DNA of 14,305 nt from Clostridiaceae bacterium (GTDB lineage Bacteria > Bacillota > Clostridia > Saccharofermentanales > UBA5734), in assembly GCA_012511525.1 (NCBI GenBank), contig JAAZFW010000005.1, forward strand, positions 1 through 14,305, read 5' to 3'. Below the pieces are notes generated by a model. The model was not told the DNA's origin. It did not search any database and was given only the letters and a program-made list of their open reading frames with translations. Every line of letters begins with the position of its first letter. Position 1 is the stretch's first letter. Below are positions 1 through 7,663 of the stretch, in pieces. Position numbers and translations under genes: made by a program.

Positions 1-60
1 CAGATCGCGCCAGGCATCGGTCGGTGTCTTATAGATTCGGTTGACGAACTGGCTGATCAT
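1..60 (-). CDS. ybeY: Start of the next operon gene, probably ybeY (partial)
   Basis: A reading frame opens at the ATG at 60 and runs off the window after 20 codons, in a different frame from pgpH and overlapping its end by 32 bases. AAAGGA lies 12 bases upstream. An ATG in the same frame at 96 is an alternative start. The visible residues (beginning MISQFVNRIY) are too few to recognise a family; the name rests only on the conserved phoH-pgpH-ybeY order. YbeY is a metal-dependent endoribonuclease of 16S rRNA maturation and ribosome quality control. Confidence 0.45.
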   Translation of the reverse strand, partial: MISQFVNRIYKTPTDAWRDL

Positions 61-2173
61 CGGGATATTTGATCCTTTCGTGAAAATGGCCGGCATAGAC
101 CTGGATAAACGCCTGGATGATCGTCTCGACATCCTTGAAGGACAGGCCCGACGATACCAGCTGGTCCTGCTCGTTTTTGGACTTGACAATCTTGCGCAGC
201 AGCTTCTCCGCGTCTTCGACCGTGTTGACGCCGGTGGATTTCATGGCCGCCTCCATGGAGTCGGCCAGCATGACGATGGCGGATTCGCGCGAACTGGGGA
301 CTGGGCAGCGGTAGGTGTATTGCCCGGGGTCGGGCTCGTGGCTGTCGCCGTTGTTTTCGGCCAGCTGGCGCGCCTTGTGCAGAAAATAGACCTGTGCGGT
401 CGTTCCATGGTGCTCGTGGATGATGCGCAGGATCGGAGCCGGCAACCGGTACCGTCGCCCGATGCGCACGCCCGCGTCCGGATGGCCGGTGATGATGGCG
501 ACGCTTTTGTCCGGGGAAAGCTGGTCGTGCGGGTTCTCGCCCTCCTGGTTTTCCGTGAACATCTGCGGATTTTCCAGCTTGCCGATATCGTGGTAATAGG
601 CGCCGACACGCGCCAGCAGGGCGTTGGCCCCGATCGCGGCGGCGGCCGAATCCGCCAGGTTGGCGACCATCATGCTGTGCTGGCTTGTCCCGGGGGCCTC
701 GACAAAAAGGCGCTTCAGCAGGGGGTGCCCGGGTTGGGACAGCTCGATCAGGCGCAGCGGCGAAACCGAATTGAAAAGCATCTCAAACAGCGGCATGAAG
801 CCGATGGCGGCGATGACAGACAACGCGCCGCTGATCGCGGTATAGCCGCTGCTTAAAACCATATCCGCCCAGCTCTCCTTCTGGAGGATGCTGAAAGCCA
901 GCGTCGCCAGGATGTTGACGCCCGATGTCGTCAGGATGATGAAGGCGTAGTTGTCCTTGCGGATGATGCCCCGGGCAAACAGGGCCGCGACCAGGCTGCC
1001 CAGCATCGCGACCGCAAGGAATACCGGATTGAAGTTGGTCATGGGCAAGATCATGACCGAAAGGCCCAGTGACAAGATGACCGCCGCGCGGAATCCAAAA
1101 TAAGATGCGATCAGGACGGCGGCAAAATAAACCGGCGGCGACAAGGTCGCGTGGCGTGTGATCGACGACGAGATCAACAGCGGGATCATCAGGGCCAGCA
1201 GCAAGGCGGTTGCGTCCCGGATGCTTGTGATCGTCTCCTTTTCGTAATGAAGCACATAAAACACCATCAGGCCGCAAACCAGAAGGACAAGCAGCAGGAT
1301 GCCGGCCATATGCGTGTAGTCGAAGCGGCCGGAGTCGATCAGGTCCAGCTCCTGCAGCAGCGTGTAGGTTTCATCGGTGATTACATCGTCGATCGACACG
1401 ATGCGCGTCCCCTTCTCGATCATCACGGGATTGTTGTGCACGCGCTCGTAAGCGGCCCGGCGTGCATTCTCCGTGGCCACCTGGTCATAAACGACATTGG
1501 GCTTTAAAAGCAGCGTCAGGGCGCGCTCGATGACGGCTGCGTCTTCCTTGTTGAAGGTCAGCGACATGCCGAGCGCGTTGATCTTGTCGCTGATCGTGTT
1601 GCGCAAGGCCGCCTGGTCGACCCGCTCGGCCATGATCAGGCCGGCGATCGAGCGCAGGTGACCGGTCATACTGGCCAGCCGGTCGTCACTGGCCTGCGCG
1701 AAATGGAGCGCATCGTTGTGGCTGATGATCAGCTGCATCCGCTGGTTGATCGCCAGCGTAATCTGGTCGGCCAGGGCTGTGACGTCGATCTGCGGCTGAA
1801 CCGGGATCGGCGTGGCATTCGCGTCAGGCGTCACCGCCGGGGTCGGCGCGGGCGTGAGCATGGGCGGGGTTTCGCGCTGGCGTTCGATCAGGCTGATAAA
1901 GAGCTCGACTTGTTCGGTGACCGATGCGGCGATCTGGTCGGATCGCAGCACCACGTCGCTGACTTCGGCGACGGCGCGTGCGGCACGCCGTTCGGTTTCG
2001 GTCAGATCCCGGATGCTGCGCGGCGCGATGATGTCGTACGGGCTGACATCGCCTGGCTTAAGCAGGTATTTTTGCGGAATCGATCCGGAATAGATCACAA
2101 TCAGGACCAGGACCAGCAGCAAGGCCGCGACCAGGGCAAACAGCAGGGTCCGGACCCGGGCAGTTATCTTCAT
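29..2173 (-). CDS. pgpH: PgpH-type 7TM-HD c-di-AMP phosphodiesterase
   Basis: A 714-residue membrane enzyme predicted to degrade the second messenger c-di-AMP. It starts with a membrane helix (about 9-28), then an extracytoplasmic 7TMR-HDED domain (about 30-285), seven transmembrane helices (about 288-470) and a cytoplasmic HD phosphodiesterase domain (about 480-700). The HD ligands visible are H499 (TSQHSMM), H528-D529 (YYHDIGK), H564, H587/H588 (HEHHG) and D638 (LADSME). A Pro/Thr-rich run occupies residues 102-128 in the extracytoplasmic domain and looks like a flexible linker. The ATG is preceded by AGGAGG twelve bases upstream, inside the end of phoH. The 3' end overlaps the next gene by about 32 bases. 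Confidence 0.93.
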   Translation of the reverse strand: MKITARVRTLLFALVAALLLVLVLIVIYSGSIPQKYLLKPGDVSPYDIIAPRSIRDLTETERRAARAVAEVSDVVLRSDQIAASVTEQVELFISLIERQRETPPMLTPAPTPAVTPDANATPIPVQPQIDVTALADQITLAINQRMQLIISHNDALHFAQASDDRLASMTGHLRSIAGLIMAERVDQAALRNTISDKINALGMSLTFNKEDAAVIERALTLLLKPNVVYDQVATENARRAAYERVHNNPVMIEKGTRIVSIDDVITDETYTLLQELDLIDSGRFDYTHMAGILLLVLLVCGLMVFYVLHYEKETITSIRDATALLLALMIPLLISSSITRHATLSPPVYFAAVLIASYFGFRAAVILSLGLSVMILPMTNFNPVFLAVAMLGSLVAALFARGIIRKDNYAFIILTTSGVNILATLAFSILQKESWADMVLSSGYTAISGALSVIAAIGFMPLFEMLFNSVSPLRLIELSQPGHPLLKRLFVEAPGTSQHSMMVANLADSAAAAIGANALLARVGAYYHDIGKLENPQMFTENQEGENPHDQLSPDKSVAIITGHPDAGVRIGRRYRLPAPILRIIHEHHGTTAQVYFLHKARQLAENNGDSHEPDPGQYTYRCPVPSSRESAIVMLADSMEAAMKSTGVNTVEDAEKLLRKIVKSKNEQDQLVSSGLSFKDVETIIQAFIQVYAGHFHERIKYPDDQPVRQPNL

Positions 2174-2181
2174 GTCCTGGT

Positions 2182-3138
2182 TCAGCCTCCTTTTTCGCCG
2201 GACTTCTCGTAAGCCCGGATAATGCGCTGCACCAGGACGTTGCGCACAACGTCGCGTTGGGTCAGCGAGACAAACGCCAGGCCTTCGACACCCTGCAGGA
2301 TACGCTGGGCTTCCTTGAGTCCCGACTTCTTGTCAAACGGCAAGTCGATCTGCGTGATGTCCCCCGTCACGACGGCGCGCGAATTGAATCCCAGCCGTGT
2401 CAGGAACATCTTCATCTGCTCCGGTGTCGTATTTTGCGCCTCATCCAGGATGATAAACGCTTCATCCAGCGTCCGGCCGCGCATATAGGCCAGCGGCGAC
2501 ACCTCGATCAGGCCCTTCTCCAGGTTGCGCAGGTAGTGGTCGACCCCCATCAGCTCATGCAGTGCGTCGTAGAGCGGACGCATGTACGGATCCACCTTGT
2601 TCTGCAAGTCGCCGGGCAGGAAACCGAGCTTCTCCCCGGCTTCGACCGCGGGCCGCGTCAGGATGATCCGGCTGACTTCATGCGCCCGGAACGCGTTGAC
2701 GGCCATGGCGACCGCAAGAAACGTCTTGCCGGTTCCGGCCGGTCCGATCGCGAACGTGATCTCGTTGTTGCGAATCGCCTGGACATAGGCTTTCTGACCC
2801 AATGTCTTGGAGCGGATCGGCCGTCCCTTGGCCGTGACGCAAACGCAATCCGGCGTATAGCCGAACACCTGCTCCAGGTTGCCTTCACGCGCCGTGTCAG
2901 CCAGGTAGGTAACCAGCTGCAGGTTGATCGGGTGGCCCTGGCGGTCGATTTCAAGGAGCTGTTCGCAGACCGCCGCAGCCCGGGCCAGGTTCTCCTCGTC
3001 GCCCCGGATCAGCAAACCGTCTCCGGTCACCTCCAGCGACACGTCCAGGATCTGGCCGATCAGGTCCAGGTGCCCGTTGCAGCTGCCGAAAACGGCCAGC
3101 GCGGCTTGCGTATGATCAACGGTGATGCGTCGTTCCAT
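2182..3138 (-). CDS. phoH: PhoH-family ATPase (PhoH/YbeZ type)
   Basis: A cytoplasmic P-loop ATPase of 318 residues, the normal family length. It has an N-terminal KH-like region, Walker A GPAGTGKT (132-139), EAGEKLGFLPGD (166-177), Walker B FIILDEAQN (228-236) and the sensor-like VVTGDITQIDLP (256-267). YbeZ/PhoH proteins act with the YbeY endoribonuclease and are implicated in RNA and ribosome maturation; the exact reaction is not settled. ATG with GAGGGGG six bases upstream. It is followed after 8 bases by pgpH, and then probably by ybeY, the conserved phoH-pgpH-ybeY order of Bacillota. The genes usually upstream of it in spore formers (yqfC, yqfD) are replaced here by the DUF881 pair. Confidence 0.94.
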   Translation of the reverse strand: MERRITVDHTQAALAVFGSCNGHLDLIGQILDVSLEVTGDGLLIRGDEENLARAAAVCEQLLEIDRQGHPINLQLVTYLADTAREGNLEQVFGYTPDCVCVTAKGRPIRSKTLGQKAYVQAIRNNEITFAIGPAGTGKTFLAVAMAVNAFRAHEVSRIILTRPAVEAGEKLGFLPGDLQNKVDPYMRPLYDALHELMGVDHYLRNLEKGLIEVSPLAYMRGRTLDEAFIILDEAQNTTPEQMKMFLTRLGFNSRAVVTGDITQIDLPFDKKSGLKEAQRILQGVEGLAFVSLTQRDVVRNVLVQRIIRAYEKSGEKGG

Positions 3139-3150
3139 GAAGGTCCCCCT

Positions 3151-3867
3151 CTATTGGTTCTGCCCGCTGAGCAGGTCGATGCGGAACGCGATCGAATCCT
3201 CGCTCAAAGCCGGGATGGTCAGCTCGGTCATGGGCAAAAACTCGATCGTGTACTGGTCGTTCTGAATCTGGCTGTCCGCCAGGATAGCCGTCCGGATGGA
3301 TTCCAGGTAATCCAAAATCGACGTCTCGTTTTGCGGGTCGGTGATCGCCTTGATCTCAAACGGTTCGATCCGGCTGTAGCCGTTGCCGTTGATGATGATC
3401 TGCGAACCGCTGTTGCGGATTTCGGATGTCGCGACGAGCCGTTCGTCGTTGATCGCGATCGCCTGGGCGCCCAAGTTGCGCAGCTCGTTGACAAACTGGC
3501 GCAAGACGCTGTCGCGGACTTCGGCGCCCTCGCCGCAGCTGACCCGGATGACGATGCCGTAGTTGGTGACTTCGCGCAGGCCCGCAAACAGGGCCGCGCG
3601 CTCTTTTTCCCGGATGATCGACTCGATCTGGGCATTGCCGGACGCCTTGTCATTCTCCAGGATGCGCACGTATTCGTACAGCTCGGCGTTGCGCGCGGAT
3701 AGCTCGGCGTTCTTGTCGATGTATTCGATCAGTTTGGTCTGCAAAGAAGCCAGGTTTTCTTCGCTGATGCTGTTCAGGTTGACATTTTTCATCTGAAGGG
3801 CGATCAGGATGCCCAGAATAATGCAGACGGCCGTGAAGGCAATGTTGCGCAATATGGCTTGCTTCAT
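3151..3867 (-). CDS. DUF881-family membrane-anchored coiled-coil protein, second of a tandem pair
   Basis: This 238-residue protein repeats the layout of its upstream neighbour: a membrane helix (about 9-25), a coiled coil (about 34-95) and a DUF881 domain with YGIVIRVS (103-110), FVNELRNLGAQAIAIND (125-141), GSQIIINGNGY (154-164) and EPFEIKAITDP (168-178). The Asp-rich loop LVHDGD of the first copy is not kept here, so this copy is the more diverged. The tail LTIPALSEDSIAFRIDLLSG aligns by eye with the first copy's tail. The ATG starts two bases after the upstream stop, with GGAGGG nine bases before it, and phoH begins 12 bases downstream. The two products may work as a pair; that is inference from their arrangement. 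Confidence 0.82.
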   Translation of the reverse strand: MKQAILRNIAFTAVCIILGILIALQMKNVNLNSISEENLASLQTKLIEYIDKNAELSARNAELYEYVRILENDKASGNAQIESIIREKERAALFAGLREVTNYGIVIRVSCGEGAEVRDSVLRQFVNELRNLGAQAIAINDERLVATSEIRNSGSQIIINGNGYSRIEPFEIKAITDPQNETSILDYLESIRTAILADSQIQNDQYTIEFLPMTELTIPALSEDSIAFRIDLLSGQNQ

Positions 3868-3869
3868 CG

Positions 3870-4619
3870 TCAGTTTCCCTCCAGCAGCGTAATGTAGGCA
3901 CCGAACCGGTCCGATTCGGCAAAGGCGGGGATCACGACTTCTTCAACCGTTTCGACCTTGACGACCAGGCCGATGTCCGGCAGCTGGCGCATACTGAACA
4001 TCGGGTCGCCGGCGATCGCCTCGGCCAGCTGTGCCGGGTCGCCCAGCGCCTTGATCACGAACGGCGGCAGCATCCGGTACTGGTTGCAGCGGATGGTCGA
4101 CCCGATGCAGCGGATGTAGGAGACGTTGGTGATGCGCAGGTCGTTGACCGACAGGGCGGCGACGCCGGCATTGCGCAGCAGGTCCAGGGCATGGCGGATA
4201 TCGCCGTCGTGAACCAGCGATGCGTCGGAATCTTTAAGGATCGCATAGTCCGGCTTGTCGTTCAGGGTGAGGACGATGCCGGGTCCGCGGACTTCGGTGA
4301 ATCCGGCCAGCAGGCGGATCCGCTCCAGCTCCAGCGACAGCTCGGCATAGCCCTGGTCGACCAGGACCTCGCCGATCAGTTCGTTCTTGCGCTGGTTCAG
4401 CGCCGTGTTTTCCTGTGTCAGGACTTCGCTTTGCTTAATCTGCTCGTTCAGCTCGCGTTCGCGCTGCTGGTAGATGACGGCCAGGCTGCGCGTCTCACTC
4501 CTGGCACGGACACTTTGCACGTGGTTGGTGACAATAAAGCCGAACAGCAGCATGACCACGAACAGCATCAGCTGCTGGCGCAGGGAGAACCGATGCGAAT
4601 TGCCGGTGTTGGCGCTCAA
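3870..4619 (-). CDS. DUF881 (YlxW/YlxX-like) membrane-anchored coiled-coil protein, first of a tandem pair
   Basis: The function of DUF881 proteins is not established; in B. subtilis relatives sit next to cell-division genes. This 249-residue protein has one N-terminal membrane helix (about 17-33), a coiled coil (about 40-100) and the DUF881 domain, with GPGIVLTLNDKPDY (112-125), LVHDGDIRHALDLLRNAG (135-152) and a hydrophobic segment with PPFVIKALGDP (185-195). The bulk should face outside the cell if the helix is an uncleaved anchor. The start is TTG overlapping the rluD stop by 3 bases, with AGGAG five bases upstream, so translation is coupled. C171 and C178 are unusual for the family as I know it. 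The C-terminal tail VVIPAFAESDRFGAYITLLEG resembles the tail of the next gene. Confidence 0.85.
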   Translation of the reverse strand: MSANTGNSHRFSLRQQLMLFVVMLLFGFIVTNHVQSVRARSETRSLAVIYQQRERELNEQIKQSEVLTQENTALNQRKNELIGEVLVDQGYAELSLELERIRLLAGFTEVRGPGIVLTLNDKPDYAILKDSDASLVHDGDIRHALDLLRNAGVAALSVNDLRITNVSYIRCIGSTIRCNQYRMLPPFVIKALGDPAQLAEAIAGDPMFSMRQLPDIGLVVKVETVEEVVIPAFAESDRFGAYITLLEGN

Positions 4620-5515
4620 AGCAGCTCCTCCGCGATTTTCGAAAAAGTGTCCGGCACTGGACAGGTCAAGGTCAGCAGCTGGCCGGTCACAGGATGGATG
4701 AAGGACAGCGTTCCGGCGTGAAGGGCCTGTCCGGTCAGGCCGTAGGCTGGGCGATTGCCGGCATAGACCGGGTCGCCGACGACCGGATGGCCGATGTACT
4801 GGAGATGGACGCGGATCTGGTGCGTCCGGCCGGTTTCCAGGCTGACTTCGAGCCAGCTGGCCTTGTCCCCTGCCTGAATCGTCTGGAAATGGGAAACGGC
4901 CGGCTTGCCGTCGGGACGGACCGCCATGCGCTGGCGGTGGCGCGGATCGCGGCCGATCGGGGCGTCGATCGTGCCGGTCCTGGTCGCGACATGGCCATGC
5001 ACCACGGCCTGGTAGACACGCCGGATCTCATGGCGCCGGATCTTGTCGGCGATGGCCGCGTGGATGGTGTTGTCCTTAACCACCAGCAGCAATCCGGACG
5101 TATCCTTATCGATGCGGTGGACGATACCCGGGCGGATGACCCCGTTGAGATCGGACAGCTGACCGGCGCAATGTTTGAGCAGGGCGTTGACCAGGGTCTG
5201 GTCCCGGTGCCCGACGGCCGGGTGCACCACCATGCCCTGCGGCTTGTTGACGACGATCAGGTACTCGTCCTCGAAGACGACATCCAGCGGGATGTCCTGG
5301 GCCGCGACCGCCATCGGCTCCGGTTCGGGGACATCCAGCGCGATGACAGCGCCGGCATGCGTCTTCCAGGACGGTTTGAGGCTTTTTCCGTTCAGCGTCG
5401 CCCGCCCTTCGGCCAGCAGTTTCTGGATGAAGGAACGCGACTGGCCCGGCAGCAGGTCAGTCAAACAGCGGTCCAGCCGCTGGCCGGATTCAGTTATCCG
5501 GATGTGCTGGAGCAT
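4616..5515 (-). CDS. rluD: RluD-type 23S rRNA pseudouridine synthase
   Basis: It converts specific uridines in large-subunit rRNA to pseudouridine. The 299 residues have an S4-like RNA-binding domain (about 12-60, with SRSFIQKLLAEGRATLNG) and the RluA/RluD catalytic domain. The signature HRIDKDTSGLL (133-143) supplies the catalytic Asp136; RTHQIRVH and GHPVVGDPVYAG follow in the usual places. Its position right after lspA is conserved in Bacillota. The ATG has AAGGAGG six bases upstream, and the stop overlaps the next gene's start (TTGA). RluD is the best name from the S4 domain and motifs, but the exact uridines cannot be told from the sequence. Confidence 0.92.
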   Translation of the reverse strand: MLQHIRITESGQRLDRCLTDLLPGQSRSFIQKLLAEGRATLNGKSLKPSWKTHAGAVIALDVPEPEPMAVAAQDIPLDVVFEDEYLIVVNKPQGMVVHPAVGHRDQTLVNALLKHCAGQLSDLNGVIRPGIVHRIDKDTSGLLLVVKDNTIHAAIADKIRRHEIRRVYQAVVHGHVATRTGTIDAPIGRDPRHRQRMAVRPDGKPAVSHFQTIQAGDKASWLEVSLETGRTHQIRVHLQYIGHPVVGDPVYAGNRPAYGLTGQALHAGTLSFIHPVTGQLLTLTCPVPDTFSKIAEELL

Positions 5516-6041
5516 GTGGTTCCTCCTTTTTTTCTGCTTCGGTCCCGGATTGATCGGTTTTGGTGTTCTTGTCCGGAATCAGAAGATCGATCAGGTGTGG
5601 TGTTTTCAGCAGCAGCAGGCAGAGCAGGGCCGTCCCGACGACAATCAGGCTGTCGGCCAGGTTGAAGGTCGGGAACACGTAGCTGCCGAAATGAAAATCG
5701 AGGTAATCGGTCACGGCGCCCAGGCGGACCCGGTCGATCAGGTTACCGATGGAGCCGGAAATGATCATGGTCAGGCAGACCCTCAGCCCGGTATGGCGTA
5801 TGCGGATCAGCAGCAAGGCCAGCACGATCGTCATGATCAATGAAAGTCCGCTCAGGATGTAGATCCCCCACTCCGGTCCGGCCAAAAAACTCCAGGCCGC
5901 GCCCCGGTTCTCCCGGTAGATGATATAGAAAAAACCGTCGATGACCGGGATTCGGTCCGACGCGGTAAGATTGCCGCGAACCAGTGCCTTGATCAGCTGG
6001 TCGGCCGCGCTCAGTAAGATGATGACGATGGTGATGACCAT
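5490..6041 (-). CDS. lspA: Lipoprotein signal peptidase (signal peptidase II)
   Basis: LspA is an integral membrane aspartyl peptidase that removes the signal peptide of prolipoproteins after diacylglyceryl is added to the lipobox cysteine. The 183 residues contain four hydrophobic segments and the family motifs DQLIK (14-18), ENRGAAW (44-50), GSIGNLIDR (96-104), VTDYLDF (110-116) and FNLADS (126-131). D112 and D130 are the expected catalytic pair. I chose the ATG at 6041 because AAGGAG lies eight bases before it; a TTG at 6047 is in frame but only two bases from that site. A charged tail of about 28 residues (Lys/Glu/Pro-rich) follows the last helix. It overlaps the lipoprotein gene upstream and the rluD-type gene downstream (26 bases), which suggests translational coupling. 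Confidence 0.95.
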   Translation of the reverse strand: MVITIVIILLSAADQLIKALVRGNLTASDRIPVIDGFFYIIYRENRGAAWSFLAGPEWGIYILSGLSLIMTIVLALLLIRIRHTGLRVCLTMIISGSIGNLIDRVRLGAVTDYLDFHFGSYVFPTFNLADSLIVVGTALLCLLLLKTPHLIDLLIPDKNTKTDQSGTEAEKKEEPHAPAHPDN

Positions 6042-7660
6042 ATCCAAAGCTCCTTCATGCCGTCGTACGGATGGTATCGGTTTGGTCTTAACTGCCCCAG
6101 CACCCGGCTGCCGTAGGCCAGCCCTTGGCAGGGATAGCCGACGATGCTCCAGTTGGAGCGCGCCAGCGCTTCGTTCCAGGCGGCCTGCCAGTCGGCGGAC
6201 AGCTGTTCAGCGCGGCTGTAATCGCGTTCCGGCGTCGCTTTAAGCGACAGGAAACGGTCGCGCCAGGTCTCGAAGCCGTCCAGCCCGCCCCGTGATGCAG
6301 CCAGGCTGTCCAGGCCGGAAAAGTTCAGCGGCCGGCTTTCCCGGATCAAAAGACCCGGATCGGGCTTGTCGGGCAAAGTCGCGGAAAGGAGAGCCAGGTC
6401 GTAGCGACCCTCCAGGAGCGCCTGCCAGAACGGTTCCGGTTCAAGCGGGACGACCGTGCAGGCCTGGCCCGCCGCCTCCAGCTCGCCCGCAGCCGCCGTC
6501 GCCAGCTCATGGCGGCGCGCATCCTGACTGGGCACGATCAGCTGAAGTGGCTTGTCGGCCCAAACTGCCTGTGTGTTATGGCCTGACAAAATCGCGGCCG
6601 CCGCAACAGGTTCGTCCGTTCGGGTCAGCCAGCTGCCTGCCAGCTGGCCCGTTTCGCCTGTCGCGATCCATTCGGGCAGCTCTGGAGCCGTCCGCCAGGA
6701 TTCTAACACAAGTTTGACCTGGGATCGCACAGCCGTGTCGTTCAATGGCCGCTTCACCTGGTCGTTGCACAAGAACAGGAGCAGTTCCCCGCTGGCGAAA
6801 CGGTCCAGGCGCAAGCTGGAGCGCACGCTGTATAGCGGCAGGGCCTGCCCGTCGAGCAGCACGAGGTCCAGCTCATCTTGTTCCAGGGCTTTCATGGCCT
6901 CCCGCTGGTCGGCATAGGCCTTGACCAGGATCTCGTCCAGGCCCGGTTCAGTCTCCGACACCGCTTGCCGGATCAATGTCAGGCCCTGGTCCGGGTCATA
7001 GAGCCGCACCGCATAAGGTCCGGTTCCGGGCACGGGTGCAAACGGATCCGCGTCCAGGTACGATGCCGGGATCACCGGGAACACCAGCGCCCATGCCAGC
7101 CAGGGATCTGGTTCGGCCAGAAGGATTTCCAGGACCTGGTCGTTAAGGGTACGCACGCTGACCACGTTCTCCAGGCCTTCCCGCCACGGCGACGTGCTGG
7201 CCGGATCCAGAATGGCCGTCATGACCCCGACCACGTCGCCGGCTGTCAGCGGTGTGCCGTCGTGGAAGGTGATGTCCTGGCGTAAAGCGACGAGCACCTG
7301 GCGGCCGCCCTCGAGAAAGAGCAGGTTTTCCGCCAGCTGCCAGCTGACGCTGTCATCCGCCTCGATCCGGCACAGGCCTTCGTAAACAAGGTCGTATACA
7401 GCCCTTTCCGCCGGCGTCGCCGCGGTGAGCGGGTTCAGCGACCGGGGCGTCGGCCACCATAGGCGCAGGACACCGCTGGCACCGGCCGGTTCAGGGGCTG
7501 TTGTGCCCGGCTGTGTCGCGGCAGAAGTCGGCGCAGCACGGGTTGTTCCGGCCGGCGCGGCGCAGGCAGACGACAGCAGCCCAAGCACAACGACAAGCAC
7601 CGCTGCCGCAAGGCGGCGGGCCCTGGACCGGTCACCGTTGCTGCCCGTAAGGTGCCGCAT
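6011..7660 (-). CDS. Peptide-type ABC transporter solute-binding lipoprotein (family 5), without a transporter
   Basis: This is a 549-residue secreted lipoprotein. A basic N-terminus (RSRARR) and a hydrophobic stretch (about 18-29) lead to a lipobox LSSAC with Cys33 as the acylation site, then an Ala/Pro/Thr-rich tether (34-62). The mature part has the family 5 solute-binding pattern: LNPLTAATPAERAVYDLVYE (75-94), and FHDGTPLTAGDVV (132-144). Such proteins bind oligopeptides, nickel or sugars and feed an ABC permease, but no permease or ATPase gene is adjacent, so the partner is elsewhere or the protein has another job. The ATG has GAGG eight bases upstream and lies 3 bases after ymdB. The 3' end overlaps lspA by 31 bases, so the tail SSPSSSSY is encoded by the lspA start region. 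LspA should cleave this very protein. Confidence 0.85.
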   Translation of the reverse strand: MRHLTGSNGDRSRARRLAAAVLVVVLGLLSSACAAPAGTTRAAPTSAATQPGTTAPEPAGASGVLRLWWPTPRSLNPLTAATPAERAVYDLVYEGLCRIEADDSVSWQLAENLLFLEGGRQVLVALRQDITFHDGTPLTAGDVVGVMTAILDPASTSPWREGLENVVSVRTLNDQVLEILLAEPDPWLAWALVFPVIPASYLDADPFAPVPGTGPYAVRLYDPDQGLTLIRQAVSETEPGLDEILVKAYADQREAMKALEQDELDLVLLDGQALPLYSVRSSLRLDRFASGELLLFLCNDQVKRPLNDTAVRSQVKLVLESWRTAPELPEWIATGETGQLAGSWLTRTDEPVAAAAILSGHNTQAVWADKPLQLIVPSQDARRHELATAAAGELEAAGQACTVVPLEPEPFWQALLEGRYDLALLSATLPDKPDPGLLIRESRPLNFSGLDSLAASRGGLDGFETWRDRFLSLKATPERDYSRAEQLSADWQAAWNEALARSNWSIVGYPCQGLAYGSRVLGQLRPNRYHPYDGMKELWIWSSPSSSSY

Positions 7661-7663
7661 GCG

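Noticed and set aside
2257..3702. 481-codon open frame on the plus strand opposite phoH and the second DUF881 gene
   Set aside because: It crosses two real minus-strand genes and their junction, its composition is Arg/Asp/Gln-rich as for antisense translation, and no motif is visible.
6042..6047. TTG start for lspA at 6047
   Set aside because: It is only two bases from the AAGGAG site; the ATG at 6041 has ideal spacing.
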